DNA of 64,000 nt from an uncultured Pseudomonadales bacterium (GTDB taxonomy: Bacteria; Pseudomonadota; Gammaproteobacteria; Pseudomonadales; Cellvibrionaceae): positions 283,733 to 347,732 of the forward strand of contig CANLBN010000004.1 in NCBI GenBank assembly GCA_947488935.1, written 5' to 3'. Numbering within the stretch: the first letter of the stretch is position 1; each line of letters begins with the position of its first letter. The position numbers were made by a program, and so were the translations under genes. Below the pieces are notes generated by a model, which searched no databases, was not told the DNA's origin, and saw nothing but the letters and a program-made list of their open reading frames with translations. Of the stretch, positions 9,307 to 18,950 are shown piece after piece.

Positions 9307-10461
9307 ATGAACCCTGCAATACTTTTGGTTGATGATGAACAATCTATTTGTTCCGCATTGCATCGTACATTTAAAAGAAATAAATACAGGGTCTTTCAAG
9401 CCAATAATGGCCAACAAGCATTATCGGTACTGAAAGAAAACCATATTGATGTCGTTGTTTCTGACCAGAAAATGCCAGGGATGAGTGGCACACAATTACT
9501 AACTATCGTAAAAAAGCGCTACCCTAAAATTGGACGAATTATTTTATCTGGCTACAGTAATAAAGAGGACTTATCAGACTCCATTAGCAAAGCAGGCGTT
9601 GATAAATTTTTAAGTAAGCCTTGGAACGATGAGCAACTTATAAAGAGTGTCAATAATTCAATAGCTAAACCTTCAATAAAAACCGATGTTAACAACGGCT
9701 TTGGTATCGCAGATGCAATACCAGAGTTACCTTGTGATACAGAAAATATTAAAAAACAAAAAATTACTATTGCTAAAAAAAGTACTATTAAAGATGCATT
9801 TACACAACTACATATTGATCTTGAGCATGCAATAAAAAATGATGCCCTCTTATTAGAAGAGCATCAGTGTATCTCTAGAATAGCTAATGACACTACCCTT
9901 AGGTACCTTAAATTTTCGTGGCCAGATTTTTTAGGTATTAACCATCGAGGGTTAATCAATACAGCATATCAAGCCGATTATATACGTGATTTATTTACAT
10001 GGTATTTACTAAAATCCATTGAGCATATGGAATATCATAGCGAAAGGGATGAAGATATAATTATTGACTTGTTTTACCCTTTATTTTTAAGAGATGCTTC
10101 TTTAATACTATTACTCAAAAAATTAATTAGCCAAAAACCCAATATAATTTTGCGCGTTTCTTTTGAGCTTTTACAAGATTATCGACTAGAGGCGTTATTA
10201 TCTAATATTTATCGTAGTAATAAATGTTTAATGCTTAATATAGGAGCATTTATGATCGATGTTAATCAGCTCAAAAACACACCGATCAAGTATATTGAAA
10301 TAGAGAAAAGTAGCAATGTACCGAGTAATCACCTATTAACTGAAATGCATTCAAATATGACCAGCGCCGCAAGGGAAAAGCTAATAAAAACTGTATTATC
10401 GAGGTCCAGCCAAAAGGTGCAACAAGAATATGCGCAAGAGGTTGGTGTTGACTTTTGGTAG
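9307..10461 (+). CDS. Response regulator with REC and degenerate EAL-like output domain
   Basis: 384 residues. Residues 1-120 are a canonical receiver domain: acidic pair D9-D10, phospho-acceptor D53 in VVVSDQKMPGMSG, and the lysine in KFLSKPW. The C-terminal half (about 160-370) has the spacing of an EAL domain: a DLEHAIKNDALLLEE start, the FSWPDFLGINHRGLI block where EAL proteins have RWxHPxxGxIxP, and a late KYIEIEKS block. The catalytic EAL and DDFG residues are missing, so it probably binds partners or ligand rather than cleaving c-di-GMP. The EAL assignment is my reading of weak similarity. No partner kinase is adjacent, though kinase genes lie 5 kb to the right. Confidence 0.75.
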   Translation: MNPAILLVDDEQSICSALHRTFKRNKYRVFQANNGQQALSVLKENHIDVVVSDQKMPGMSGTQLLTIVKKRYPKIGRIILSGYSNKEDLSDSISKAGVDKFLSKPWNDEQLIKSVNNSIAKPSIKTDVNNGFGIADAIPELPCDTENIKKQKITIAKKSTIKDAFTQLHIDLEHAIKNDALLLEEHQCISRIANDTTLRYLKFSWPDFLGINHRGLINTAYQADYIRDLFTWYLLKSIEHMEYHSERDEDIIIDLFYPLFLRDASLILLLKKLISQKPNIILRVSFELLQDYRLEALLSNIYRSNKCLMLNIGAFMIDVNQLKNTPIKYIEIEKSSNVPSNHLLTEMHSNMTSAAREKLIKTVLSRSSQKVQQEYAQEVGVDFW

Positions 10462-10476
10462 GTATTAAAAACAAAA

Positions 10477-10515
10477 GCCCGTTATACCCCTAATTACTAG
10501 GGTGCTATAACGGGC
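10477..10515. terminator. Bidirectional terminator hairpin
   Basis: Ten-base inverted repeat GCCCGTTATA / TATAACGGGC with an inner CCCTA/TAGGG stem. On the minus strand it is followed by a T-rich run, fitting the end of the small gene at 10566-10760; on the plus strand it follows the response-regulator gene directly. Confidence 0.75.
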
Positions 10516-10565
10516 ACAACAATGATTTTAAAATATAAAACCGCCTTGTATAAGCGTCTATATAA

Positions 10566-10760
10566 TTAGGCAGGCTCTAAATTTGTATCCTTGGCAAACT
10601 CTAAGCCCATACGTAACATTTTGGCTTGCATGTAGGCACTTACCGTTTTTCCATCGGGGGAAATCTCTTGAGGATTCTCCCAAGTACCCGAAACCAATCG
10701 AATAGTATAACCTGTGTTCATTTCGCTAATTGTTTTAGCATTAATAAAAGTCCATCGCAT
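10566..10760 (-). CDS. Small conserved-looking hypothetical protein
   Basis: 64 residues beginning MRWTFINAKTISEMNTGYTI, with no membrane segment or signal peptide. An AAGGTG ribosome site stands at good spacing before the ATG, and a strong hairpin terminator follows, so it is probably a real single-gene unit. I do not recognise the family. The GKTVSAYMQAKMLRMGLEFA part suggests one amphipathic helix near the C terminus. Confidence 0.6.
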   Translation of the reverse strand: MRWTFINAKTISEMNTGYTIRLVSGTWENPQEISPDGKTVSAYMQAKMLRMGLEFAKDTNLEPA

Positions 10761-10945
10761 GGTAAAGCACCTTGAAGAAGTAAGTTACCAATAGTATGAA
10801 ACAGGTATAGAATTTTATATGTAGGTAGAGTCCGATTATTATGTGAGAGATCTCTTACATTTACTGAAAAAAGTTATAACGATAGATATTTGTATAGGGC
10901 GCGCCTAAAAAAGTACGATACCTTACAGAGCTATGCCTTATAAAA

Positions 10946-12385
10946 CTACGCCTTAGCTAAATGCTCATTAGCACGTGTGGCCCATGTACATAGTAGATGT
11001 GCATCGTAAAGCGGCATTGGCATAACTTCATCGCCAATAATTGTGGTGGCCGGAGACAGGTAACGTACACCAGGCATACTTGTCTCACACCCTTCACCCA
11101 CGCGTATACCGCCACTACGATTACAGATCGAAATCCAGTCACGCTCAATCAGTGAGCGTGTTAACGGATCAAATTCAAATGCCGAGCCCGCCCCCGAACA
11201 ATTAATAACGAACCCGGCTTTATAAGGTACTAATGCATCGGTTTCGTCCTTTAATAACAACAGATTCACACCATCATCCGTTGATTCGATGGCACTCACC
11301 GCACCGCGCACAACACGCGTATGATTGGTCAGGCTCAATCGGTGAAAATCATGCAATGTATCGCGTGTCCCACCCCTAAGCCAGTGGCGCAATGTAGAAG
11401 GTACTAAACGCGCCTCGTGCAAATCTGGTACAAAGCGTTTTAGCCCGTGTTTGATAAAAAATGCTCGAAAACCAGCGCGTATCTCGCGCATTTGGTGCCC
11501 CGCCGTCTGTGCTAATTGCATATTGCGCTGTACATCTTCAAGAAACGCCTTGGCGCTTTGATAAGGACCTGCGAGTTCGGGCTGTGTCAGCTCACGAGGC
11601 AATCGAGCAATCAATGCGTCGGGCATAATACCCCGCGGGCTACAAGCGGTGAACCGTAATTGATCCTCAGGGACAACGGACTGACAAAGACGCAAAGCAT
11701 CTAACATAGTGGCGTTAGTACCAATACACCAGATGTCTGCACCACGCTTAGCATGCTCAGCGATGCGCTCCTCATGGCCAAAGAGCTCTGGCGCGCAAAA
11801 GGGGCCATCATCACCTTCAATACGCTGAGTTTTAGGGCCGCCCGTCGCAATATCGACAGCATCGGCATAAATACACTGCCCCGAGGCCGTAAGTAATCGA
11901 AACCCATCATCATCCTGATCCAGTGATACAGCCTCATCATCTACAATCTCGACATTCACACCACGCGCGCGCAATGTTGTAATCGCTCGCCGTGATCGCT
12001 GCTGCATATACTCACCAAAAAAAGCACGAGGAACATTAAGACCGCGTTTATCGTCACAATCTAGATAAGTTTGCGCTGCCCCAAGCCAATCGGGGCTACG
12101 ACCTACCATAGCACTATGGATACGCTCCCAATTATCGACAACCCATTGGCCAAAATCTGGCGCAATATCATCGGCTGGGGAGTTTAGTAAATAAGCATAG
12201 CGCCAGGGATTTTCGTCAGGCTCTGCTACATAGGCTAACCCACGACCAAGCTGTGAAGCTTTATAACCAACAACTATCAGAGTATCACCAGCCTGAGCTG
12301 TGCATGTTTCAGCCAATGCTGCAGCTGCGACTCCATCCCCAACAATAATACGACGATGTGGGCGCGGAGTGTTCAAGTCGGTCAT
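10946..12385 (-). CDS. FAD/NAD(P)-binding oxidoreductase, YdhS family
   Basis: 479-residue flavoprotein of the uncharacterised YdhS/COG4529 group. A Rossmann motif (RIIVGDGVAAAALAE) is at residues 12-26, a substrate/FAD-contact segment YAYLLNSPADDIAPDFGQW near 63-81, a second nucleotide site around DIWCIGTNATMLDALRL near 217-233, and a C-terminal INCSGAGSAF...RVGEG block typical of the fold. The family is thought to oxidise or hydroxylate small molecules, but no substrate can be read from the sequence. It is a single gene. Its codon use looks more GC-rich than most neighbours, which may point to transfer or to higher expression. Confidence 0.8.
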   Translation of the reverse strand: MTDLNTPRPHRRIIVGDGVAAAALAETCTAQAGDTLIVVGYKASQLGRGLAYVAEPDENPWRYAYLLNSPADDIAPDFGQWVVDNWERIHSAMVGRSPDWLGAAQTYLDCDDKRGLNVPRAFFGEYMQQRSRRAITTLRARGVNVEIVDDEAVSLDQDDDGFRLLTASGQCIYADAVDIATGGPKTQRIEGDDGPFCAPELFGHEERIAEHAKRGADIWCIGTNATMLDALRLCQSVVPEDQLRFTACSPRGIMPDALIARLPRELTQPELAGPYQSAKAFLEDVQRNMQLAQTAGHQMREIRAGFRAFFIKHGLKRFVPDLHEARLVPSTLRHWLRGGTRDTLHDFHRLSLTNHTRVVRGAVSAIESTDDGVNLLLLKDETDALVPYKAGFVINCSGAGSAFEFDPLTRSLIERDWISICNRSGGIRVGEGCETSMPGVRYLSPATTIIGDEVMPMPLYDAHLLCTWATRANEHLAKA

Positions 12386-12530
12386 GTAATACCTCTATGG
12401 TTGTGAGTAACAGCGGAGTTAAACTCGCGCAGCTAATAAGCTAGGTCACCCTTGAAAACCCTTATCTTGAGCTACAGTAAATATAACCGTATTGGCAGCT
12501 AAACTATCCGAATCGGATAAAGGAATTGAT

Positions 12531-12605
12531 ATGAATAAGCATAAGTATTCATATTATAAAGTAACTAGGGCAGCAAGTCATAAGCTCATGGCAGTTAGCT
12601 GCTAG
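12531..12605 (+). CDS. Possible 24-residue ORF in long intergenic gap
   Basis: An ATG with a good AAGGA ribosome site seven bases upstream opens a 24-codon frame (MNKHKYSYYKV...). A small hairpin (ATCCG/CGGAT) lies just before it. Nothing else supports translation. The remainder of 12386-12823 contains no other candidate gene. Confidence 0.2.
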   Translation: MNKHKYSYYKVTRAASHKLMAVSC

Positions 12606-12823
12606 ATATGAATTTTTAAGACCTAAATAGATGGCAAATATTCTCCCTCCTCTAACGTAAATGTTATAGTTTTACCATTAAATCAATAAATTCAGTATCA
12701 ATAGTTTTGACATCTTATTGCAACAAAAGCTCGCCTGAATATTGCAAGATAGTTGCCGAGTATTACCCTATACCTGTTACCCTATACAATCAGCCAACGA
12801 AAACGAGAATCAAGGAAAGGCCA

Positions 12824-14002
12824 ATGATTCAATCCTTTTCCATCAGTAATTACCGCTCCTTAAGGGATGTGGTAGCCCCATTAGAACAACTCAATATTGT
12901 TACTGGGGCTAATGGTAGTGGCAAATCTAATTTGTATAAATCACTCAAACTTCTGTCTGAGGCTGCATCGGGTAATTTAGTCAGTGCACTCGCTAAAGAA
13001 GGAGGATTGGATTCCTTGTTTTGGGCAGGGCCTGAATCGTTTTCGAGAGACATGAAAGCAGGGACTCAACCCGTGCAAGGTGGGCCAAGACGAGAAGCCG
13101 TTAGACTTAAGTTAGGGTTTTGTAGTGATGATTTTGGCTATTGCGTCTCTCTGGGTTTACCGCCACCGCCAATGGCTGATAACCCAGACCCATCCATGTT
13201 TAGTTTAGACCCTGAGATAAAAAGAGAATGTATATGGGCCGGTCCTAGCTATCGCTCTGCATCTTGCTTGGTCGATAGAAAAGGACCAGTAGTTAAAGTA
13301 AGGAGTGGGCGTAAATGGGAAGTCTATGTACAAAATATGAATACCTTTGAAAGTATCCTCAGTGAAATTGCGGATCCCATTGCCGTACCCGAAATTTTTT
13401 CGATAAGAAGTATTATTAAAAGCTGGCGCTTTTATGATCACTTTCGTACAGATAAGGAATCAATTATTAGAGTGCCCCAAATTGGCACTCGAACCCCTGT
13501 ACTAGATCACGATGGCCATGACCTTGTAGCAGCATTGAGAACAATTATTGAAATAGGTGATAACGAGGCACTGAACCTAGCTATAGACGATGCATTTCCT
13601 GGTGCTAGTATTGCTATAAGTGTTGACGAAGGCACACGTTTTACCTTGCAGTTTTATCAACATGGCTTATTGCGACCACTTGACCAGTCCGAGTTATCTG
13701 ACGGCACACTGAGATACTTATTATTGACCGCTGCCCTACTAACCCCTCGCCCACCAGAACTATTAGTCCTAAATGAACCCGAGACAAGTTTGCACCCAGA
13801 CTTAATACCAGCCTTGGCTCGTTTAATCATCCGCGCCTCGAAGGAAACTCAGGTCTGGATCGTTTCGCATTCAACAAAATTAGTCAAAGAATTAAATATG
13901 GATACAGATAATCACGCAATCTCTCTTGTAAAGGAGTTAGGAGAAACACTGATAAAAGGCCAAGGGTTATTGGACAAGCCCTCTTGGCATTGGCCTGATT
14001 AA
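12824..14002 (+). CDS. Lone AAA/SMC-type ATPase (COG4637-like)
   Basis: 392-residue RecF/SMC-like ATPase: FSISNYRSLRDVV start, Walker A GANGSGKSN at about 28-36, an ABC-type signature region SELSDGTLRYLLL, Walker B LLVLNEPETSLHPDL, and a final H-loop (WIVSHS). The ATG at 12824 has AAGGAAAGG just upstream; a TTG at 12707 would add 39 unlikely residues. There is no Toprim/nuclease domain and no nuclease gene beside it, so it is not a typical OLD or Gabija system. Proteins of this type occur as solitary genes of unknown role. Confidence 0.85.
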   Translation: MIQSFSISNYRSLRDVVAPLEQLNIVTGANGSGKSNLYKSLKLLSEAASGNLVSALAKEGGLDSLFWAGPESFSRDMKAGTQPVQGGPRREAVRLKLGFCSDDFGYCVSLGLPPPPMADNPDPSMFSLDPEIKRECIWAGPSYRSASCLVDRKGPVVKVRSGRKWEVYVQNMNTFESILSEIADPIAVPEIFSIRSIIKSWRFYDHFRTDKESIIRVPQIGTRTPVLDHDGHDLVAALRTIIEIGDNEALNLAIDDAFPGASIAISVDEGTRFTLQFYQHGLLRPLDQSELSDGTLRYLLLTAALLTPRPPELLVLNEPETSLHPDLIPALARLIIRASKETQVWIVSHSTKLVKELNMDTDNHAISLVKELGETLIKGQGLLDKPSWHWPD

Positions 14003-14055
14003 ACGAAACCAAGGAAGATTCGTTTACTTATTCACATAGAGTAGTAGCCATATTA

Positions 14056-15351
14056 CTAAGGGATACCTTGAACAGTATTACCCCTTCGAAAGCAGGAAAA
14101 TTCACGTAAACTATTATTCTCATCAAGCCTGCTTCTTAGAATTTTCTGATCAATAGGGATTTGTATACGAAAACAGGTTTTTGAACTGGGAGTGTGCAAG
14201 CTAATGAGCCCATCATGCTGCATTACACAAAACTGTGCCATCGTTAAATTTAAACCAACATGATGATCTGTTGTGAAATTAAAATCTTCAGAGCTAGGAA
14301 AGGATGAATACTCTGTATCCTTATTTGTACAGGTTGTGTGTAAAGCAACAAAGCATAGTTTGGGATGTGGCTTACTCTTACCATTATCGACAATATCAAT
14401 ATGAATCGCTTTATCACTATTACTGATATACACGCTAACCGAAATATTAGCTGTCTGCTCCTGTTGTTGATCGAGACACCCAAATACGACCGCGTTCTCT
14501 AAGATCGACTTTATTGCAAAGCCAAGTGTCTCGCGACTAATTAATACATCATTAATACTGTCGTCATAAGATGTATCCCATTGAATGACGAGCCCCGCAT
14601 CAATGGTTTTTTGCTGTGCTCGTCCAACTACCGATTCCACGAAATTGACTAAAGACTGGGGGCGAAAGTCATTTTTGCTGAAATACAATTGGCTAAACTT
14701 TGCAAGCCTTCGCATTATTAAATCAAAATGAGAGCCCGTATAATTGTGTGCCTGTGACTGAAAATGATAGTAGAGCTCATGGGAAAATTCACCAAAAACA
14801 GAGAGGCTTTCAAGCTGTTCGAGCTTATTAACCAGCGCATTATTTGTTTTCTGTTCATCTATCAACTGCGTAATACGATAATGTGAACGCAAAGCCGTTA
14901 CTAAGACTGACTTTATATCATCAACGCCTAGTTTGCCTTTTTCAAGATATCCGTCGATATCATAATCCAATAAAGTTTGTAATTTAGATAGCTTAGTATG
15001 CCCAGTCCTTAAAATAATACGCATATCGGAGTTAGTCGACCGAATATGGCGAACGATTTGAAGGCCACTATCCTCTTCTTCCATAATCACATCTAAGAGG
15101 GCAACAGCTATATCTTGATGGCACTCAATTAACTCTATTGCGTCTTTCACCGAATTAGCTTCTAGAATAACAATAGGGCGATTCAAAAATCGAAACCCTT
15201 CTAGTAAAGCGCTAATGGAGTAAATCACGCTTTCCTCGTCATCAACAACCAAAAGCTTCCAAGCATTTTCTGTGCTATCGTTATCATACGAGGAGGTTTT
15301 TGGCTTTATGAATTTAACGAATTCACTCACTATACTAGGCTCAGTTGACAA
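14056..15351 (-). CDS. Hybrid response regulator with kinase-type ATPase domain (PhcR-like)
   Basis: 431 residues. A receiver domain (about 30-155) has D37/D38, phospho-acceptor D87 in VALLDVIME and LEKGKLG as the lysine loop. A linker with SVFGEFSHELYYHF follows where kinases carry the H-box, then a HATPase-like domain with N-box AIKSILENAV and the G1 segment DIVDNGKSKPHPKL, which lacks the usual second glycines. REC placed before a kinase-like domain is the architecture of PhcR of Ralstonia. It is divergent from the kinase gene at 15431 (79 bp apart). Whether it can still autophosphorylate is unclear. Confidence 0.82.
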   Translation of the reverse strand: MSTEPSIVSEFVKFIKPKTSSYDNDSTENAWKLLVVDDEESVIYSISALLEGFRFLNRPIVILEANSVKDAIELIECHQDIAVALLDVIMEEEDSGLQIVRHIRSTNSDMRIILRTGHTKLSKLQTLLDYDIDGYLEKGKLGVDDIKSVLVTALRSHYRITQLIDEQKTNNALVNKLEQLESLSVFGEFSHELYYHFQSQAHNYTGSHFDLIMRRLAKFSQLYFSKNDFRPQSLVNFVESVVGRAQQKTIDAGLVIQWDTSYDDSINDVLISRETLGFAIKSILENAVVFGCLDQQQEQTANISVSVYISNSDKAIHIDIVDNGKSKPHPKLCFVALHTTCTNKDTEYSSFPSSEDFNFTTDHHVGLNLTMAQFCVMQHDGLISLHTPSSKTCFRIQIPIDQKILRSRLDENNSLREFSCFRRGNTVQGIP

Positions 15352-15430
15352 AAAATCACTATATCAGTATAGGCAGTATTTGCCATAATCACATCTCACT
15401 ATATATATTTTTTTAAATTTAAAGGCTTTT

Positions 15431-16759
15431 ATGGCTACACTTGATTTGTCATCATTATTTCCTATTAAAAGCTCGCTACACGATAGACAAATCGTTCGCT
15501 CTCAAGTCTATATATCACTTGCGGCTATACTTGTCGCAATTTGGATTCCTTTTGATTATATTCTAGATCCCGATCACTTCTATTTTTTTCTCATACTTAG
15601 AATTATATACATTCTATTTTCTGTTATTTGTTTATATATTTATTTCAAAAAACTAGAGGTCAACTACTACTACATTTTTATCGCTAACTATTATCTTATT
15701 ATCATACTTTTAGGGATAATGGTCATTATGACCGATGAGTTTTATGCTTATATTTTTGGATATTCAACAATATTCATCGGTGCAGCAGCCCTACTGTTGT
15801 GGGGCTATCGTTCAATCCTCGGTTCTTATGTTATTGTAGCGGCACAAATTGTTGCAGGGTACCCAATTTACTCGCAACAGCTATCTGAAATTGACATTGT
15901 GGGTGGCGCGTTCTTTTTGTTGAATGTACTGTCGATAACATTAATATCCGTTTACCTTTCTCACAAATCTGCAATTGTAATAGAAGATTCAACCGAAAAG
16001 CTCATTACCCTTGAAAAGAGAGAGTCCATTAATACTTTAGTCTCAGGTATTGCTCACGAGATAAATACACCTCTCGAAGCGATGAATTCGCTATCTAATT
16101 TAACACAAATTAAGCTTGAATCAATATTATCGGACCTCAACAATAACACGCTAGTTGAAATTGAATTTAGAGAGAACTTACAAAAACTAATAAAACATAG
16201 CTCGATTATTCATCATCAATCAATGCATGCTGCATCGTTAGTCTCTGCATTCAAAGCCGTATCTGTAGACCAGCATCATGAGAATGAAAAAAAGCTCTTT
16301 AACGTGAAAGCTCATATAGAAAGAATATTATCTACTTTATTACACAAGACAAGGGAATATAACGTTAACATTCGCATTGAGTGCAACGACAATATTGAGA
16401 TATACAGCTACTCTGATGCCTTCTTTCAAATAATAACCAACTTAATTGATAACTCACTCTCACATGCTTTCACAAAGGGCAAAGAAAACAATATCAGCAT
16501 TGACATTTCGGTTGATAAAGATAATTTAGCATTAATATATAGAGATAATGGATCTGGCATTGAAGAAGTAGACTTGAAACAGATATTTGATCCATTCTTT
16601 ACCAAAAAAAGAAATATTGGTGGCAGTGGGTTAGGAATGCATATTGTGTACAATATAGTCACCCAAAAACTAAACGGAAGCATCAGCTGTCATAGCAAAA
16701 TTGATGAAGGCGTGACATTTACCATTCAAATGCCACGCCATGAGCCATTAACTAAATAA
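15431..16759 (+). CDS. Six-TM sensor histidine kinase (PhcS/LqsS-like)
   Basis: 442-residue membrane kinase. Residues about 24-176 form some six hydrophobic helices with no sizeable periplasmic domain, as in kinases that sense lipid-like signals. The H-box GIAHEINTPLEAMN places the phospho-acceptor at H209. The ATPase domain has N-box IITNLIDNSLSHAF, G1 DNGSGIEE, F-box FDPFFTKK and G2 GGSGLGMHIV. It ends six bases before the convergent methyltransferase gene and is divergent from the REC-kinase hybrid. The overall layout resembles PhcS, LqsS and CqsS quorum-sensing kinases; ligand identity is an inference from that. Confidence 0.85.
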   Translation: MATLDLSSLFPIKSSLHDRQIVRSQVYISLAAILVAIWIPFDYILDPDHFYFFLILRIIYILFSVICLYIYFKKLEVNYYYIFIANYYLIIILLGIMVIMTDEFYAYIFGYSTIFIGAAALLLWGYRSILGSYVIVAAQIVAGYPIYSQQLSEIDIVGGAFFLLNVLSITLISVYLSHKSAIVIEDSTEKLITLEKRESINTLVSGIAHEINTPLEAMNSLSNLTQIKLESILSDLNNNTLVEIEFRENLQKLIKHSSIIHHQSMHAASLVSAFKAVSVDQHHENEKKLFNVKAHIERILSTLLHKTREYNVNIRIECNDNIEIYSYSDAFFQIITNLIDNSLSHAFTKGKENNISIDISVDKDNLALIYRDNGSGIEEVDLKQIFDPFFTKKRNIGGSGLGMHIVYNIVTQKLNGSISCHSKIDEGVTFTIQMPRHEPLTK

Positions 16760-16765
16760 CTCGAG

Positions 16766-17815
16766 CTATTTTCTGATAGCTGCAAATAGATTCATCTGTT
16801 CGCTTTCAAAAAAAATGGAAAGTTCACGATCACCAAACTTACTTTTTTTAAATATGGCTTTCATTGTCTCTTCATCCCTATGGTAAACTGGCCAGTCGAG
16901 CACATGATCCATCAAAGCCTTAGTTGGATTAAGAGTATGATAATTGCCAATAATACAGCGTCCACCCTCTTTTAATAAGCCAAATATTTTATTTAAAACC
17001 CTTGTCACATGCTTGTCGCTAAAATAATCCATCAAGCCAATAGCGTATATTAAATCCTGCTCCCCAGGGAGTTTATTATTAAACGAAAAAATATTTTCTC
17101 TAAAGGCTATTATATTATTTGCCAGACCAAAGACCTTCTTACGCTCTTCTATATTTTCGATAGCTCTATAGTCTAAGTCAACACAACAAAACTTTAACTG
17201 GTTCTTTTCTTCTAGATGCGAATATGCATCAAACACCTCCATTGCTGGCCCACAACCAATACTAGTAATCGATGTTTGATCGCTAGAATTATCGCTAACC
17301 GTATTTAAAATAATATCGGTAAATACCCCCCGACGATTTCTAATCGCTTTTGCCGCAGGTTCTTGCATAAAACAATAATTTATTAAATCTCCAGAAAATC
17401 GCTTTTCGTCCGAGGCCATATCATAAACTTGCGATATAGTGTAATGGTCCCCTGGACCGTAAGGCTTTTGATATGCCCGATTGCTCCATCCACCAATGTA
17501 TACATAAGGATATATTTCATAGCGAATCCACTCCCCTAGTTCTTTTTTTTGTTGATCAGTGTACTCGTCGGAAAGCATAAAATTGTTCAAACAATCCATT
17601 ACCTCTCTAAAGTAGCGCTGAAGAATATTCTTTCTTACCTCTAAATCTTTCACTCTAATTTCGCTATCAGGTAGCCAACGCTTTAACTCTGATTTTTTCT
17701 GCTCTTCTGTAACTAATTCAAAAAACAGAGATTTAAACCTAAGTAGCGGCGTATTATTAATTATGAATGATACATTAGACTCGAATGAGACTTTTTTTGA
17801 TGTTGAGTTTTTCAT
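16766..17815 (-). CDS. SAM-dependent methyltransferase (possible PhcB-type signal synthase)
   Basis: 349 residues from the ATG preceded by GGAG at good spacing (a TTG 33 bases upstream is less likely). The C-terminal half is a class I methyltransferase fold: motif I SIGCGPAMEV, acidic end of strand two CVDLDYRAI, DLIYAIGLMDYF and LLKEGGRCIIGNYH. The N-terminal 150 residues are helical and not recognised, with conserved-looking YGPGDHYTISQVYDMAS just ahead of the SAM domain. Beside a PhcS-like kinase and a PhcR-like regulator it fits the position of PhcB, which makes methyl esters of 3-hydroxy fatty acids. That function is inferred. Confidence 0.78.
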   Translation of the reverse strand: MKNSTSKKVSFESNVSFIINNTPLLRFKSLFFELVTEEQKKSELKRWLPDSEIRVKDLEVRKNILQRYFREVMDCLNNFMLSDEYTDQQKKELGEWIRYEIYPYVYIGGWSNRAYQKPYGPGDHYTISQVYDMASDEKRFSGDLINYCFMQEPAAKAIRNRRGVFTDIILNTVSDNSSDQTSITSIGCGPAMEVFDAYSHLEEKNQLKFCCVDLDYRAIENIEERKKVFGLANNIIAFRENIFSFNNKLPGEQDLIYAIGLMDYFSDKHVTRVLNKIFGLLKEGGRCIIGNYHTLNPTKALMDHVLDWPVYHRDEETMKAIFKKSKFGDRELSIFFESEQMNLFAAIRK

Positions 17816-18070
17816 GTTTTCTCCTATAAATTTAAAAGGTGAAAACAAACGCTAACATAATTCTTGACTCATAATTTTTTAAAGAAAAAGTGTGCAGTAT
17901 TTCTCCAACAACATCGACTAACAATCTGCTATAAAGCATCTTTCTTGAAAGATTCACGCATTAAAAAAATGTAACTAATTTAAGGAGTTGGATAGGAGGC
18001 TTATCAAGGATCAAAAGGCATTGAATAATACCCTATTAGTATTATCTGGATTAAACGAAGAATAAAAAAC

Positions 18071-18922
18071 TTATTTTGTGTTTATTACTTTTAATTCCTC
18101 TGTCAACCAAGGCGCTTCCGTTACTAGTCTTATTGAGTGATCTAAACGCTTTTCAGTCACATAAGGGAATCCATTTTGAAAATCTACAGACCATGCCAGA
18201 GTATTGGATAAGGGTGCTTCGGTACGGCTCCAATATTGGCTCGAAGATGTATTGGGGAAATAATCTGTATCTATATCAGGATGATAATTAACTGGGTGAT
18301 CGAGTAAACCTAACTCATGGGCATAGGGTAGCCTCCAATCATTTGAAGAACACAACCAATCCTCATTAACAGCTATTTTGTAACTATGGGTATCACATTG
18401 TAATTTATAGCAGTGACCTAAATCAGCGACACCATATTCAGGTTTATTAGTAACCTCTGCCGAGCTTATGTTATCTGTATTAAAACCTGAATCAAATGGT
18501 TCTATCTGCGGCTCATACCATGAGTAAGTATGCTCATTATCCTGCCAGCCACCATCATTTTGCTTTACCTCCCACATCAAACCTGAAAAGTGATCATACA
18601 CGCATACCCAATAATCAGCGTCATACTGGAGTAACTGCCCCTCCATATCAACTTTGTAAAAGCGCTCAGACAAAGGCTTACCTATCAACTGCGCTTCGCG
18701 CCATAATTGATAAGCCGGGTCAATTGAATTGTTGTTTGTGATAGTTATTTTTTGAGTAATGACAGGGGTTGTTATAGCGGCTACTTTTGATAGTTGAATA
18801 TTGTTTAGCGAGAGTAAAAGTGCCTGCTCTGTTTCTACTATAGGCGGTTTGGACACCAAAAACACCCCCACCCCGCAAAAGAGTAATGTCAGTATAAATA
18901 TGTACAATAATCCTCGCGCCAT
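18071..18922 (-). CDS. Membrane-anchored DUF1566 (Lcl C-terminal domain) protein
   Basis: 283 residues with one N-terminal transmembrane anchor (about 4-24) and a periplasmic body. DUF1566 features are clear: DHFSGLMWEVKQNDGGWQD, then DWRLPYAHELGLL near 200 and SSSQYWSRTEA...AWSVDFQNG followed by the final IRLVTEAP. Domains of this family occur in adhesins and secreted proteins of unknown function. Several cysteines (CVYD, CYKLQCDTH, WLCSS) could form disulfides. It stands as a single gene. AT-rich gaps of 255 and 312 bases flank it. Confidence 0.75.
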   Translation of the reverse strand: MARGLLYIFILTLLFCGVGVFLVSKPPIVETEQALLLSLNNIQLSKVAAITTPVITQKITITNNNSIDPAYQLWREAQLIGKPLSERFYKVDMEGQLLQYDADYWVCVYDHFSGLMWEVKQNDGGWQDNEHTYSWYEPQIEPFDSGFNTDNISSAEVTNKPEYGVADLGHCYKLQCDTHSYKIAVNEDWLCSSNDWRLPYAHELGLLDHPVNYHPDIDTDYFPNTSSSQYWSRTEAPLSNTLAWSVDFQNGFPYVTEKRLDHSIRLVTEAPWLTEELKVINTK

Positions 18923-18950
18923 CTAAATACACCTGCTTTATGCATTAGGC

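Noticed and set aside
14002..17848. CRISPR or retron system in the signalling region
   Set aside because: No repeat-spacer array, Cas protein or reverse transcriptase is visible; all genes fit two-component signalling or metabolism.
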